Both the position numbers and the translations under genes were made by a program. This document shows, in pieces, positions 8,660 through 16,724 of a stretch of 64,000 nucleotides of DNA. The DNA lies in assembly GCA_036733345.1 (NCBI GenBank), contig DAINAR010000012.1, forward strand, positions 1 to 64,000, read 5' to 3'. The stretch's first letter is position 1, and each line of letters opens with the position of its first letter. The notes beneath the pieces are model-generated. The model had not been told where the DNA came from. It worked only from the letters and a program-made list of their open reading frames with translations, and did not search any database. This DNA comes from JAFGMQ01 sp036733345. GTDB taxonomy: Bacteria > Desulfobacterota > DSM-4660 > Desulfatiglandales > Desulfatiglandaceae.

Positions 8660-10000
8660 TTATTTAACCCCGGTGTCAGACATGGTTTCTTTTTCAGCCA
8701 TCTCTTTTGCTTTTTCGTCTTGTTTAAATGGGACTGACTTAACAGACATTCCAGGCCTAATTTTTTGTATTCCTTCTACTATTAAGACATTGCCCGGTGC
8801 AAGACCTGATGAAACCAGCCAATTGTCGGCGATGATTCTGTCAAGCGTGAGCGTTTTTTGGGCAACCTTTTCATTGCTGTCTACTATTAGTGCAAAAGGA
8901 TTGCCCTTACTGTCACGGGCAACTCCCTGCTGTGGAATAAGGACGGCCTGTTCCTTGATACCCTCTTTAACGACGGCCCTTACAAACATGCTTGGCAAGA
9001 GGATGTCTTCGGGATTTGGAAAGACGATACGAAGGGTTACAGATCCTGTATTAGGATCAACTGTAACATCGCGAAACTTAAGGGTCCCCTCCAGTTTATA
9101 GGCAGTACCGTCTTCCAAAAGGAGCTTTACCTTGCTTTGATTTGCTCCTTCACGATTAAGCTGGCCTTTCTCAATTCTTCGTTTCAATCGCAAAAGTTCG
9201 CTTGTGGACTGGGAAACATCCACATAAATAGGGTCCAGTTGCTGTATAGTGGCAAGGGGGACTGGCTGATAGGCTGTTACGATAGCTCCTTCCGTCACGT
9301 TTGATTTGCCGATACGGCCTGAGATAGGGGCGGTTATCTCTGTATAGGCCAGATTAATGCGGGCTGATTCTACCGCTGCTTCTGCCTGCTGAATAGTTGC
9401 CTCAGCTACAGCAACCGCCGCTCGATCGCTTTCGAGCTGGGCTTCAACAGCCCTAAGCGTAGCCTCAGCCACGTTTGCATTGGTAACGGCCTGGTCCCTC
9501 TGGCTGGCTGATACAGCATTGTCTTTATATGCATCCTCGAATCTCCGGCGATTCGTCTGGGCAAGCTCCAGGGTGGCGCGTTGCTGAGTGACTTGGGCAA
9601 TACCTGCTTCCAGAGCTGCCTGCGCTCGCTCCGCCGACTTTCTCGTGACAGCAAGGTTCGCAGTTGCACTGGCCAGAGCAGCCTTGAAAGTAGCCGGGTC
9701 AATCTGATAAAGTACCTGTCCACTTTTGACATCCGAGCCTTCAGTGAAAAGGCGTTTTTGGATTAGACCATTGATCTGAGGTCTGATTTCCGCGATCCGA
9801 TAAGGGGATGTACGGCCCGGCAATTCTGTAGTCAGCAGTATGTCCTGAGCCTGAACCGTCACTGTTGCTACTTCAGGTACAGTCTGAGGGGGTACGGATT
9901 GTTTAGATTCATCGCATCCTTCAACTAAAAAAAACGCTGAGAGAAGCGCAAGAACCAAAATGTAGTTGAAGAATTTATAAACTTTTCCATTCAGTTGCAT
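8660..10000 (-). CDS. RND efflux periplasmic adaptor (AcrA/MexA-type membrane fusion lipoprotein)
   Basis: A 446-residue adaptor that bridges pump and outer-membrane duct. It has a lipoprotein signal ending VEGCDES (cysteine about residue 29), the lipoyl half-motif GLIQKRLFTEGSDVKSGQVLYQIDP, a long alanine-rich hairpin (residues about 115-220), the second half-motif ITAPISGRIGKSNVTEG, and a beta-barrel and membrane-proximal tail. The C-terminal 20 residues are charged. It is the first structural gene of the operon, with GGAGG before the ATG, about 200 bases downstream of the tetR gene and on the same strand. Confidence 0.94.
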   Translation of the reverse strand: MQLNGKVYKFFNYILVLALLSAFFLVEGCDESKQSVPPQTVPEVATVTVQAQDILLTTELPGRTSPYRIAEIRPQINGLIQKRLFTEGSDVKSGQVLYQIDPATFKAALASATANLAVTRKSAERAQAALEAGIAQVTQQRATLELAQTNRRRFEDAYKDNAVSASQRDQAVTNANVAEATLRAVEAQLESDRAAVAVAEATIQQAEAAVESARINLAYTEITAPISGRIGKSNVTEGAIVTAYQPVPLATIQQLDPIYVDVSQSTSELLRLKRRIEKGQLNREGANQSKVKLLLEDGTAYKLEGTLKFRDVTVDPNTGSVTLRIVFPNPEDILLPSMFVRAVVKEGIKEQAVLIPQQGVARDSKGNPFALIVDSNEKVAQKTLTLDRIIADNWLVSSGLAPGNVLIVEGIQKIRPGMSVKSVPFKQDEKAKEMAEKETMSDTGVK

Positions 10001-10106
10001 CAGAAATCCTCCAAGTATTAATAATGGTCATATCCAAAAGCAGACTTTGTTAATTGTCTTTTATAAAATAAGTTCATATCTTTTATCCAAAACTCGGTTT
10101 TTTGAC

Positions 10107-10183
10107 AATCAATAAACAAAACAATTATTTGACCGGCTTCGTTGTTTAGGCCTACTCTATATAAAACCCGTTGTTTATTGATT
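10107..10183. promoter_or_regulatory. Perfect 13-bp inverted repeat flanking the efflux promoter region
   Basis: AATCAATAAACAA (10107-10119) and its exact reverse complement TTGTTTATTGATT (10171-10183) lie 64 bases apart, upstream of the adaptor gene. On the minus strand TTGAAA (10188-10183) followed 18 bases later by TATATA could be the efflux promoter, with one arm at its -35 box. This could be two operator half-sites for a looping regulator. It differs from the tetR operator at 10815, so a second regulator is possible. Confidence 0.45.
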
Positions 10184-10201
10184 TCAACTTGTTTTAAAAG
10201 A

Positions 10202-10828
10202 TCATATTTTTATGGCATCCCAGCATGCCTCCACGATTTTGGCAACCATTTCATCCGTATATTCGATAAGGCCGTTTAGAATATCCCTCACGGCAAATAC
10301 AATTGGGCCAAAGGTCAATGCAGTTATTACCGGTTGAGGAAATTCCTTGATGATACGTTCCTTTATAGCACTTTCAAAGATAATAAGTAACGGGTTTTCA
10401 TGTCTTATGATACCGTTATTGCCAAGCATCTGGCTTAACCTGTGCTGTACACCAAACGGCGAATTAAAGTACTGTTCGGTAAAGGCTAAGACCTTGGGGT
10501 TTTCCACCAGATAGTTAAATGCATTAGTAGAGATCCGTAAATATTGTTCCCTGAAAGGTGATTCAGGTTTGAAATCTTTAAGAATTTCAATGTTTATTTT
10601 TTCGGCCAAATCATTGAAGATTTCGTGAATCAGAGTTTCCTTGTCTTTAAAGTATCTGTAAATAGAGCCGACGCCGACACCTGCTTTATCTGCAATCTTG
10701 GATGTTGGCGCTCCCTGAAAACCATTTTCTGCAATAAGATCTAATGCGGCTTCAATTATGGCAGTTTTCTTGTCTGATTTTTTATTTGCTTTTTGCACAG
10801 GTTGCTTTTTTCTATTCGGAGTGAACAT
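10202..10828 (-). CDS. TetR/AcrR-family transcriptional repressor
   Basis: A 208-residue regulator. The N-terminal helix-turn-helix is clear (IIEAALDLIAENGFQG, TSKIADKAGVGVGSIYRYFKDKETLI, about residues 24-70) after a lysine-rich tail. The C-terminal ligand domain is variable, as usual. It lies directly upstream of, and co-directional with, the RND efflux operon, the classic place for its repressor. The ATG at 10828 is inside a perfect 24-base palindrome (10815-10838), so the protein probably represses its own gene by covering its start. The ribosome site is poor (GGAG only 3 bases before ATG), so translation may be weak or nearly leaderless. Confidence 0.9.
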   Translation of the reverse strand: MFTPNRKKQPVQKANKKSDKKTAIIEAALDLIAENGFQGAPTSKIADKAGVGVGSIYRYFKDKETLIHEIFNDLAEKINIEILKDFKPESPFREQYLRISTNAFNYLVENPKVLAFTEQYFNSPFGVQHRLSQMLGNNGIIRHENPLLIIFESAIKERIIKEFPQPVITALTFGPIVFAVRDILNGLIEYTDEMVAKIVEACWDAIKI

Positions 10829-10838
10829 TCACTCCGAA
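10815..10838. promoter_or_regulatory. Perfect TetR-type operator over the tetR start codon
   Basis: TTCGGAGTGAA-CA-TTCACTCCGAA: two perfect 11-base arms around a 2-base centre. Such GAGTGAAxxTTCACTC palindromes are typical TetR-family sites. It covers the ATG of the repressor gene itself. I see no second copy in the 200 bases before the efflux adaptor gene, so efflux genes may be controlled by read-through from this promoter. Confidence 0.8.
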
Positions 10839-11036
10839 ATACACCTGCAATAATCAACTTGTCAAGAGAAATTCGGTATTTTTTTTTGTAAGAGCAGGGG
10901 AGAGGGTGGAAATCCATGTTGTGAAGGGATATTTGAGAATATATTATTACTCCGGCGATTAAAAACATCAATCGTCAAGCCGGACTCGATAAGCCTGCCC
11001 CGGAATCCTATCAGGGGGCATCAAGTCGAAATCATT

Positions 11037-11153
11037 GTGGATTCCGGCCACGAACAGGAATCCGGGACAGGCTGGAGTCTATCCCGGACTTGCTTCGGGG
11101 TCGGAATGACGAAAAATGGTGCTTTTTGACTTTTTGCGAGTTTATCAATATTA
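11037..11153. repeat. Dispersed intergenic repeat, copy 1
   Basis: The 520-base space between tetR and the sirtuin gene holds broken palindromes (GGATTCCGG, CCGGGACAGGCTGG, CCCGGACTTGCTTCGGGG) followed by GAATGACG and a 26-base tail GACTTTTTGCGAGTTTATCA... at 11128-11153. The tail recurs with two mismatches at 34769-34794 and more loosely at 45503-45522. The rest of the space (10839-11036, 11154-11347) shows no gene. Confidence 0.6.
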
Positions 11154-11347
11154 GAATACCCAGGATAAATAGGCAAGCCCCTGGATGATCAATAGTTAAT
11201 TGACCTGATTTGAAATTTGCGCTAATAATTGCGTGAGTCTGAGCTGTTGTTATATGAAATGGGGCCTTATCCTGAAATGAAGAAACTGCCCGTAAATATA
11301 TACAAATACTGTTAACAGCGCTGCTTTCGGAAAAAAGGAGATTTATT

Positions 11348-12100
11348 ATGTATGAATTATTTGCTAAAGGCGCGGATATGATAAATAAAGCGGATAGGAT
11401 ACTGGTGTTTAGTGGTGCCGGCCTTAGCACTGAGTCAGGTATACCGGATTTCAGGAGTCCGGGCGGTTTGTGGGAAAAATATGATCCTTCTGATTTCTAT
11501 TTTGAAAAAATCCTTTCTGATGAAAAAGTCCGTGAGAAATACTGGGAAATGAGCACTGAGTCTTATGGCGCCATGAAAGATGCTCTTCCAAATCGGGCAC
11601 ACATGGCAGTAAAGAAGCTGGAAGACATGGGAAAACTATTGGCTGTAGTTACTCAAAACATTGATCATTTACACCATAAGGCGGGAAATTCGCCGGAAAA
11701 GATAATTGAGGTTCATGGAACGGCCTTTTCAGTTTCCTGTCTTAATTGCGGAAAGAAATATAACAGGGATGAAATTGAGGATCGTATCAGCTCAGGAATA
11801 AAAGTTCCTTACTGTGATGAGTGTTCTGGCATATTGAAACCGGATACGATATCATTTGGTCAGGCAATGCCTCAGGACAGGATGACTCAAGCTATGATTT
11901 GTGCCGGTGAATGTGATTTGTGCATTGTTCTGGGCTCATCTCTTGTAGTTTATCCAGCGGCATCTATTCCGAGCCATGCTGTAACGAATGGGGCAAGGCT
12001 GATTATCATTAATCGTGATAAAACTTCTCTTGATCGCGATGCCGATCTCGTAATCCACGAATCGGTTTCTATGGCTCTGGAACATATGGTCGGCGAATGA
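11348..12100 (+). CDS. cobB: Sir2-family NAD-dependent protein deacylase (sirtuin)
   Basis: A 250-residue sirtuin that removes acyl groups from protein lysines using NAD+. Seen motifs: GAGLSTESGIPDFRSPGGLW (NAD binding), TQNIDHLHHKAG, the catalytic histidine in IEVHGT, a zinc ribbon with two CxxC pairs (CLNC and CDEC), and the NAD-pocket GSSLVVYPA. The ATG has AAGGAG at good spacing. It is monocistronic here: the upstream gene is divergent and an AU-rich hairpin follows the stop. In an acyl-CoA-using anaerobe it may reverse acylation of metabolic enzymes (inference). The shorter antisense frame across its start is a shadow. Confidence 0.93.
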   Translation: MYELFAKGADMINKADRILVFSGAGLSTESGIPDFRSPGGLWEKYDPSDFYFEKILSDEKVREKYWEMSTESYGAMKDALPNRAHMAVKKLEDMGKLLAVVTQNIDHLHHKAGNSPEKIIEVHGTAFSVSCLNCGKKYNRDEIEDRISSGIKVPYCDECSGILKPDTISFGQAMPQDRMTQAMICAGECDLCIVLGSSLVVYPAASIPSHAVTNGARLIIINRDKTSLDRDADLVIHESVSMALEHMVGE

Positions 12101-12174
12101 ATTTTTTCTTGAAAGAGATTGGATTTAACTCTATCTTTATATCCTTAAACGGTTTTTTTACTGATCCGTAAAAA

Positions 12175-12203
12175 TGTACTACATGAAAGTACAAATTTTT
12201 TAT
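12175..12203 (+). terminator. Weak intrinsic terminator after the sirtuin gene
   Basis: TGTACT (12175-12180) and AGTACA (12188-12193) form a perfect 6-bp stem with a 7-base loop, followed by AATTTTTTATT. The stem is AU-rich, so efficiency is uncertain. Confidence 0.45.
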
Positions 12204-12486
12204 TGGCTTAATCTGGTTGGCTCGTGAATAAGGTAAAGGAAAGTTGTCAGGATATATGTTTTAGAGTGAATTATGGAGTTTTTTCCTTTAAACCTTATTG
12301 ATAAGGCAACTTTGTCCTGAGTCTATAAAATGGGTCTGTTCCCGACAGCGGGATTTATCCTTGCTGCGAATGGATTTTACAATCTGCCGGGGGCATTCCC
12401 GATTTCGCAGGAATAAAGTTGAAGTCGGCGTATTAAAATCAGGCAGGATTTAATTTTCTGCCGGGCCGTCATTTTTTTAAATTTAT
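12204..12486. other. Gene-free space before asd
   Basis: No credible gene or RNA. It holds scraps of repeat-like palindromic sequence (CCCGACAGCGGG near 12341; GCCGGGGGCATTCCCGA near 12386) resembling the other dispersed intergenic repeats. The asd promoter must lie here, but I cannot single it out. Confidence 0.4.
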
Positions 12487-12499
12487 TTTGGAGGTTAAG

Positions 12500-13615
12500 A
12501 TGTTGAGAGTCGGTTTTATTGGCTGGCGAGGCATGGTTGGATCGGTACTCATGGGCAGAATGAAAGAGGAGAAGGACTTTAAGGAATTCGAGGCGATTTT
12601 TTTCACTACGTCTGATTTGGGAGGAAAGGCCCCGGATGTGAGTATTGGCGATCCCGTATTAAAGGATGCATACAATATCGATATTTTGTCTTCGTTGGAT
12701 ATTATTGTAACATGTCAGGGAGGTGACTACACAAAACTGGTCTATCCTAAACTGCGTAACGATGGATGGAATGGCTATTGGCTGGATTCAGCGTCCGCAT
12801 TGAGGATGGATGATGACAGTATTATTGTGCTGGACCCCGTAAACAGGTCAGTCATCGATTTTGGCCTGTTATCAGGAATCAGAGACTATGTGGGAGGCAA
12901 TTGTACCGTGAGTCTAATGCTGATGGCTCTATCAGGTCTATTTGCGTCCGGGAGCATTGAATGGGTATCCTCCATGACCTATCAGGCAGCCTCTGGCGCA
13001 GGGGCAAAACACATGAAAGAATTGATTGCTCAGATGGATCAGCTTGGAAATGTTTCCAGGGCACTGTTGAATGACCCATCATCAACCGCAATTGCCCTTG
13101 ACGAAATTGTAACAAAGGAGTTGAGGAGAAACATATTTCCAACTGAAAATTTTGGAGTTCCTCTGGCCGGAAGTCTTATCCCATGGATTGATTCGGCAAT
13201 GGAATCGGGACAAACGAGAGAAGAATGGAAAGGAAATGTTGAAACAAACAAAATACTTCAGTTAGAAAAACCGATTCCGGTTGATGGGATCTGTGTTCGC
13301 GTAGGAGCTATGCGATGTCACAGCCAGGGATTGACGATAAAACTGAACAAGGATATCCCTCTTGATGAAATTTCCGACATGATTGAAAAAGGGAACGAGT
13401 GGGTAAAAATTGTGCCGAATAACAAAAGTGAAACAATTCAGTATCTAACGCCTGCTGCTGTTAATGGCACTCTGACTGTTCCAGTGGGCAGGCTGCGGAA
13501 AATGCTGCTTGGACCTGAATATTTAACAGCTTTTACCGTAGGTGATCAGCTCTTATGGGGCGCTGCGGAGCCGATACGAAGGATTTTGAATATTATAATC
13601 GAATACTTATCATGA
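12500..13615 (+). CDS. asd: Aspartate-semialdehyde dehydrogenase
   Basis: A 371-residue enzyme that reduces aspartyl phosphate with NADPH to aspartate semialdehyde, the branch point to lysine/diaminopimelate, threonine and methionine. It is of the E. coli type: N-terminal VGFIGWRGMVGSVLMGRM nucleotide fold, and GGNCTVSLML with the catalytic cysteine at residue 135, the same number as in E. coli. QAASGAGAKHMKEL and RVGAMRCHSQ carry further active-site residues. The frame opens at a TTG at 12488, but the ATG at 12500 has TTTGGAGG just upstream and is the real start. No other pathway gene is adjacent. Confidence 0.95.
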   Translation: MLRVGFIGWRGMVGSVLMGRMKEEKDFKEFEAIFFTTSDLGGKAPDVSIGDPVLKDAYNIDILSSLDIIVTCQGGDYTKLVYPKLRNDGWNGYWLDSASALRMDDDSIIVLDPVNRSVIDFGLLSGIRDYVGGNCTVSLMLMALSGLFASGSIEWVSSMTYQAASGAGAKHMKELIAQMDQLGNVSRALLNDPSSTAIALDEIVTKELRRNIFPTENFGVPLAGSLIPWIDSAMESGQTREEWKGNVETNKILQLEKPIPVDGICVRVGAMRCHSQGLTIKLNKDIPLDEISDMIEKGNEWVKIVPNNKSETIQYLTPAAVNGTLTVPVGRLRKMLLGPEYLTAFTVGDQLLWGAAEPIRRILNIIIEYLS

Positions 13616-13667
13616 TTGAAGCAGCAGGGCTTATATTTTTTATTTACCTGAATAAAAAAATGAGGCA

Positions 13668-13696
13668 TTGACAAGAAAGTCCCTCAAACCTAAAAT
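13668..13696 (+). promoter_or_regulatory. Sigma-70 promoter of tRNA-Sec
   Basis: TTGACA (13668-13673), a 17-base spacer and TAAAAT (13691-13696): near consensus. Transcription would start near 13703, about 20 bases before the tRNA. Confidence 0.75.
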
Positions 13697-13722
13697 GAAT
13701 CTGTAATAGTTGATTATAGCGT

Positions 13723-13820
13723 GGAAGTGGAAAGCTCACTGGTGGGGCTCCCGGACTTCAAATCCGGTGTGCCGGGCTAGAACCTCGGCAGGTGGGTTCG
13801 ATTCCCATGCACTTCCGCCA
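13723..13820 (+). tRNA. selC: tRNA-Sec, anticodon TCA
   Basis: A 98-base selenocysteine tRNA. The acceptor stem GGAAGTG pairs with CACTTCC, followed by G and an encoded CCA. The D arm is AGCTC/GGGCT. The anticodon stem CCGGA/TCCGG holds loop CTTCAAA with anticodon TCA at 13758-13760. A long variable arm (GCCGGG/CTCGGC with one G-U pair) and T arm GTGGG-TTCGATT-CCCAT complete it. The layout and the GGACTTCAAATCC core match bacterial selC. The cell should therefore decode UGA as selenocysteine; selA, selB and selD are not in this window. Confidence 0.95.
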
Positions 13821-13873
13821 GACTATCTTTAGATTGGCACACAGCAGTTCCAAAAAAGGACTTTAAGCTTTCA

Positions 13874-14935
13874 ATGAAAAACAAGCTTGGAAATAAGTTT
13901 TTTCTCTTTTTTTTGCTGTGCTCTCTGGGGCTGGTTCTGAGTATTTTCTGGACTTACGTATCGGCAGTCGTGCTTGCGCTTTTGATTGTAAGTGTATCTT
14001 ATCCTATGTATGAAAGGGTAAAAAGATTGTTTAAGGGCCATGAGAATACGGCATCCGCATTTATGCTGACTTTTATCTTGCTTGTGATAGTAATTCCTTT
14101 TGGATGGTTTGTCGGAACTCTTTCAAATGAGGCATTTGATTTTTATAACCATACCCGTAATGCTGTTTCCATAAAGAATATACAGGAGACGCTTGAAAGC
14201 GACTCAATTTGGGCACAGAGGATTAGAAGATTTGGGGCTATGGTGGGTATAGATCCTACGGCAGATAAGGTGGAAAAATTAGCAGCTTCATTGGGGAAGC
14301 GGATCGGCCTTTTTCTCTATAACCAAATCAGTTCTATAGCATCTAATCTATTTAGTTTTATTATCCATTTCTTTTTAATGCTGTTAATTATTTATTATCT
14401 TTTCCGGGATGGAGGTCGTCTGAGGGAGTACATTACAGAGCTTTTACCTGTTCCCAGCGGTCAGATGGATAAGTTGATTGAAAAATTTCAGGAAATGGGA
14501 AAGGCTGTTGTTGTAGGTAATGGCCTATCCGGTATTGTTCAGGGTATATTAGGAGGCTTTGGTTTTTTCTTTTTTGGGTTAAGTTCTCCTTTTTTATGGG
14601 GAACAATTCTTGGTGTAATGGCTTTTGTTCCGATTATAGGTGCTTCAGTGATATTTGTGCCAGCTGCTATTGTTTTGATGATACAGGGTAAAATTGGCAT
14701 CAGTATAGGTTACCTGATCTATAATATTTTATATAGCTCAATTATAGAGTATTTGATAAAACCACGTATGATAGGAAAAGGAATGCAGATGAATTCACTG
14801 TTTGTTTTTATCGGAATAATCGGAGGTATAAAACTTTTTGGTATTCTCGGTATTGTTTACGGGCCTTTGATTATTACGGTTTTTTTAACATTAGCTGAAA
14901 TATACAGATTGGAATATAAGGAACAATATGTATAA
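13874..14935 (+). CDS. AI-2E family transporter (PerM/TqsA-like permease)
   Basis: A 353-residue integral membrane protein. Hydrophobic helices run at residues 8-45 and 60-85, a soluble stretch covers about 90-150, and five or so helices follow from 155 on. The family marker region is GFGFFFFGLSSPFLWGTILGVMAFVPIIGASVIFVPA, given here only as its position, about residues 230-265. Family members export quorum-signal AI-2 or act as Na+/H+ antiporters; many have unknown cargo. It follows tRNA-Sec by about 50 bases and may share read-through from it. The ribosome site is weak. Confidence 0.85.
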   Translation: MKNKLGNKFFLFFLLCSLGLVLSIFWTYVSAVVLALLIVSVSYPMYERVKRLFKGHENTASAFMLTFILLVIVIPFGWFVGTLSNEAFDFYNHTRNAVSIKNIQETLESDSIWAQRIRRFGAMVGIDPTADKVEKLAASLGKRIGLFLYNQISSIASNLFSFIIHFFLMLLIIYYLFRDGGRLREYITELLPVPSGQMDKLIEKFQEMGKAVVVGNGLSGIVQGILGGFGFFFFGLSSPFLWGTILGVMAFVPIIGASVIFVPAAIVLMIQGKIGISIGYLIYNILYSSIIEYLIKPRMIGKGMQMNSLFVFIGIIGGIKLFGILGIVYGPLIITVFLTLAEIYRLEYKEQYV

Positions 14936-15057
14936 TTTATCATGGCTAATCAGTTGCAGAAAGTGGTAAGATAAGAGAGGCACAACAAATGATCCATAAT
15001 AACATTTAGTGCTGGAAGTTAACCGGGTTAAGCGAACTAATTTTAGGAGGAATAAAA

Positions 15058-15546
15058 ATGGAGCCTGAGAAGTTTCTTAAAGGAAAGAATATCTTGATCG
15101 TTGATGATGAGAAGGACATTTTAGATTTTTTAACTGAACTCCTTGACATGTGCAAGATAGACAGGGCCTCGTCCTTTGAGGAAGGAAAAAAACTCCTTGA
15201 AAGCAACTTTTACCATGCAGTGGTATTGGATATTATGGGGGTCAGGGGATATGATTTACTGGAAATTGCAAATAAAAAGAAAATACCGGCCCTTATGCTG
15301 ACTGCCCATGCTCTTTCAAAGGATAACCTCAAAAAATCTTTCAAAGAGGGAGCCTCCTATTATGTTCCAAAGGATGAAATCAGCAAGGTTGATATTTTCC
15401 TGGCTGACATGCTGGAAGCCCTGGAACAGAAGAAGAATGTGTGGGTCAGATGGTATGACAAGTTAAGCGGCTTTTGTGATAAGAGATTTGGACCTAATTG
15501 GAGAGAAGAAGACCCTGAGTTTTGGGATAGCCTTCTAAAGTATTAA
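15058..15546 (+). CDS. Stand-alone response regulator receiver protein
   Basis: A 162-residue protein. The first 115 residues are a CheY-like receiver: acidic pair in LIVDDEKDIL, phospho-acceptor aspartate in AVVLDIMG (about residue 60), threonine in LMLTAH, lysine in YYVPKDE. The last 45 residues (VRWYDKLSGFCDKRFGPNW...) have no recognised output domain and form a short charged tail. GGAGG precedes the ATG. There is no partner kinase next to it. It could bridge a kinase to another protein; the target is unknown. Confidence 0.85.
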   Translation: MEPEKFLKGKNILIVDDEKDILDFLTELLDMCKIDRASSFEEGKKLLESNFYHAVVLDIMGVRGYDLLEIANKKKIPALMLTAHALSKDNLKKSFKEGASYYVPKDEISKVDIFLADMLEALEQKKNVWVRWYDKLSGFCDKRFGPNWREEDPEFWDSLLKY

Positions 15547-15689
15547 CGATAAAAGGCTTGATTTACAACTAAGCTCTCTAACTACTGATAGAGTGTCGTT
15601 TCCATGGGCTTAAATAACAGCTCAGGGGCGCAAAGCAGTTAACAGAGAGATAAAATAAATGTAACATTGATGGTTATGGAGAATTTTAA

Positions 15690-16724
15690 ATGACGAAAAC
15701 GAGTGTTGGCACAACTATCACACAGCACATCTTGAACCAGCAGCGTGATAATCCTGAAGCAACAGGATCTTTCACAATTTTGCTTAATGAATTGATAGTT
15801 GCAGCAAAAATCATTTCAAGGGAGGTTAACAAAGCCGGGTTGGCTGATATCCTGGGCTACACCGGCGAGGTGAATGTCCAGGATGAAAAGGTTCAGAAAT
15901 TAGATGTATTTTCGAATCAAATAATAATTGAACGGATGCAGCACATAGGCGAGCTGTGTTGTATGGGTTCAGAAGAAAATGCTGATCTTATCGATATCCC
16001 GAAACAATATCCTAAAGGCAATTATATCATTGTCTTTGATCCTCTTGACGGCTCTTCAAATATAGATGTCAATGTCAATATCGGGACTATATTTGGCATT
16101 TATAAAAAGCAGAGCAACGAAAACAACATTGATTTTCTGTTAAACGACGTCCTTCAAAAGGGAATAAAACAGGTCGCTGCAGGCTATTTTATTTATGGAT
16201 CAAGCACAATGATGGTTTACACTACAGGAAATGGTACAGGTGTTCACGGTTTTACCCTTTATCCAAGTGTAGGTGAATTCCTGCTTTCCCATGAGAATAT
16301 AAAAATACCGGAAAAAGGAAAGATCTACAGTGTAAACGAAGGAAATTACCCTTACTGGGATGAGAAGACCAGGGCAATGGTGGATTATTTTAAGGCCATA
16401 GATAAGGAAACAGGCCGTCCTTACACATCCAGATATATTGGTAGCCTTGTGGCCGATTTCCATAGAAATCTGCTCAAGGGCGGTATTTTTATGTACCCTG
16501 CCGACAGCAAAGATCCCAAAAAGAAATCAGGGAAACTGAGGCTGATGGTAGAGGCTAATCCCCTTTCAATGGTCGTAAAGGAAGCAGGGGGATATGCCAG
16601 TAACGGCTATGGTTCTATCCTGGAAATAGACCCAACCGAATTACATCAACGGACGCCTCTCTATATCGGGAGCAAGATGGACGTTGAACTTGCTGAGGCC
16701 TTTATTAGCGGGAAGAAGATTTAA
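15690..16724 (+). CDS. fbp: Fructose-1,6-bisphosphatase class I
   Basis: A 344-residue enzyme hydrolysing fructose 1,6-bisphosphate to fructose 6-phosphate, the committed step of gluconeogenesis, needed by an organism living on organic acids or CO2. The metal-binding motif FDPLDGSSNIDVN and the substrate motifs TRYIGSLVADFHR... (given in part) and KLRLMVEANPLS are clear. GGAG precedes the ATG. The last 20 bases overlap the 3' end of the convergent gene on the other strand. Confidence 0.95.
   Translation: MTKTSVGTTITQHILNQQRDNPEATGSFTILLNELIVAAKIISREVNKAGLADILGYTGEVNVQDEKVQKLDVFSNQIIIERMQHIGELCCMGSEENADLIDIPKQYPKGNYIIVFDPLDGSSNIDVNVNIGTIFGIYKKQSNENNIDFLLNDVLQKGIKQVAAGYFIYGSSTMMVYTTGNGTGVHGFTLYPSVGEFLLSHENIKIPEKGKIYSVNEGNYPYWDEKTRAMVDYFKAIDKETGRPYTSRYIGSLVADFHRNLLKGGIFMYPADSKDPKKKSGKLRLMVEANPLSMVVKEAGGYASNGYGSILEIDPTELHQRTPLYIGSKMDVELAEAFISGKKI

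Noticed and set aside
11032..11430. 132-codon minus-strand frame across the sirtuin start
   Set aside because: Antisense to a clear gene and partly within repeat sequence; no ribosome site or family features.
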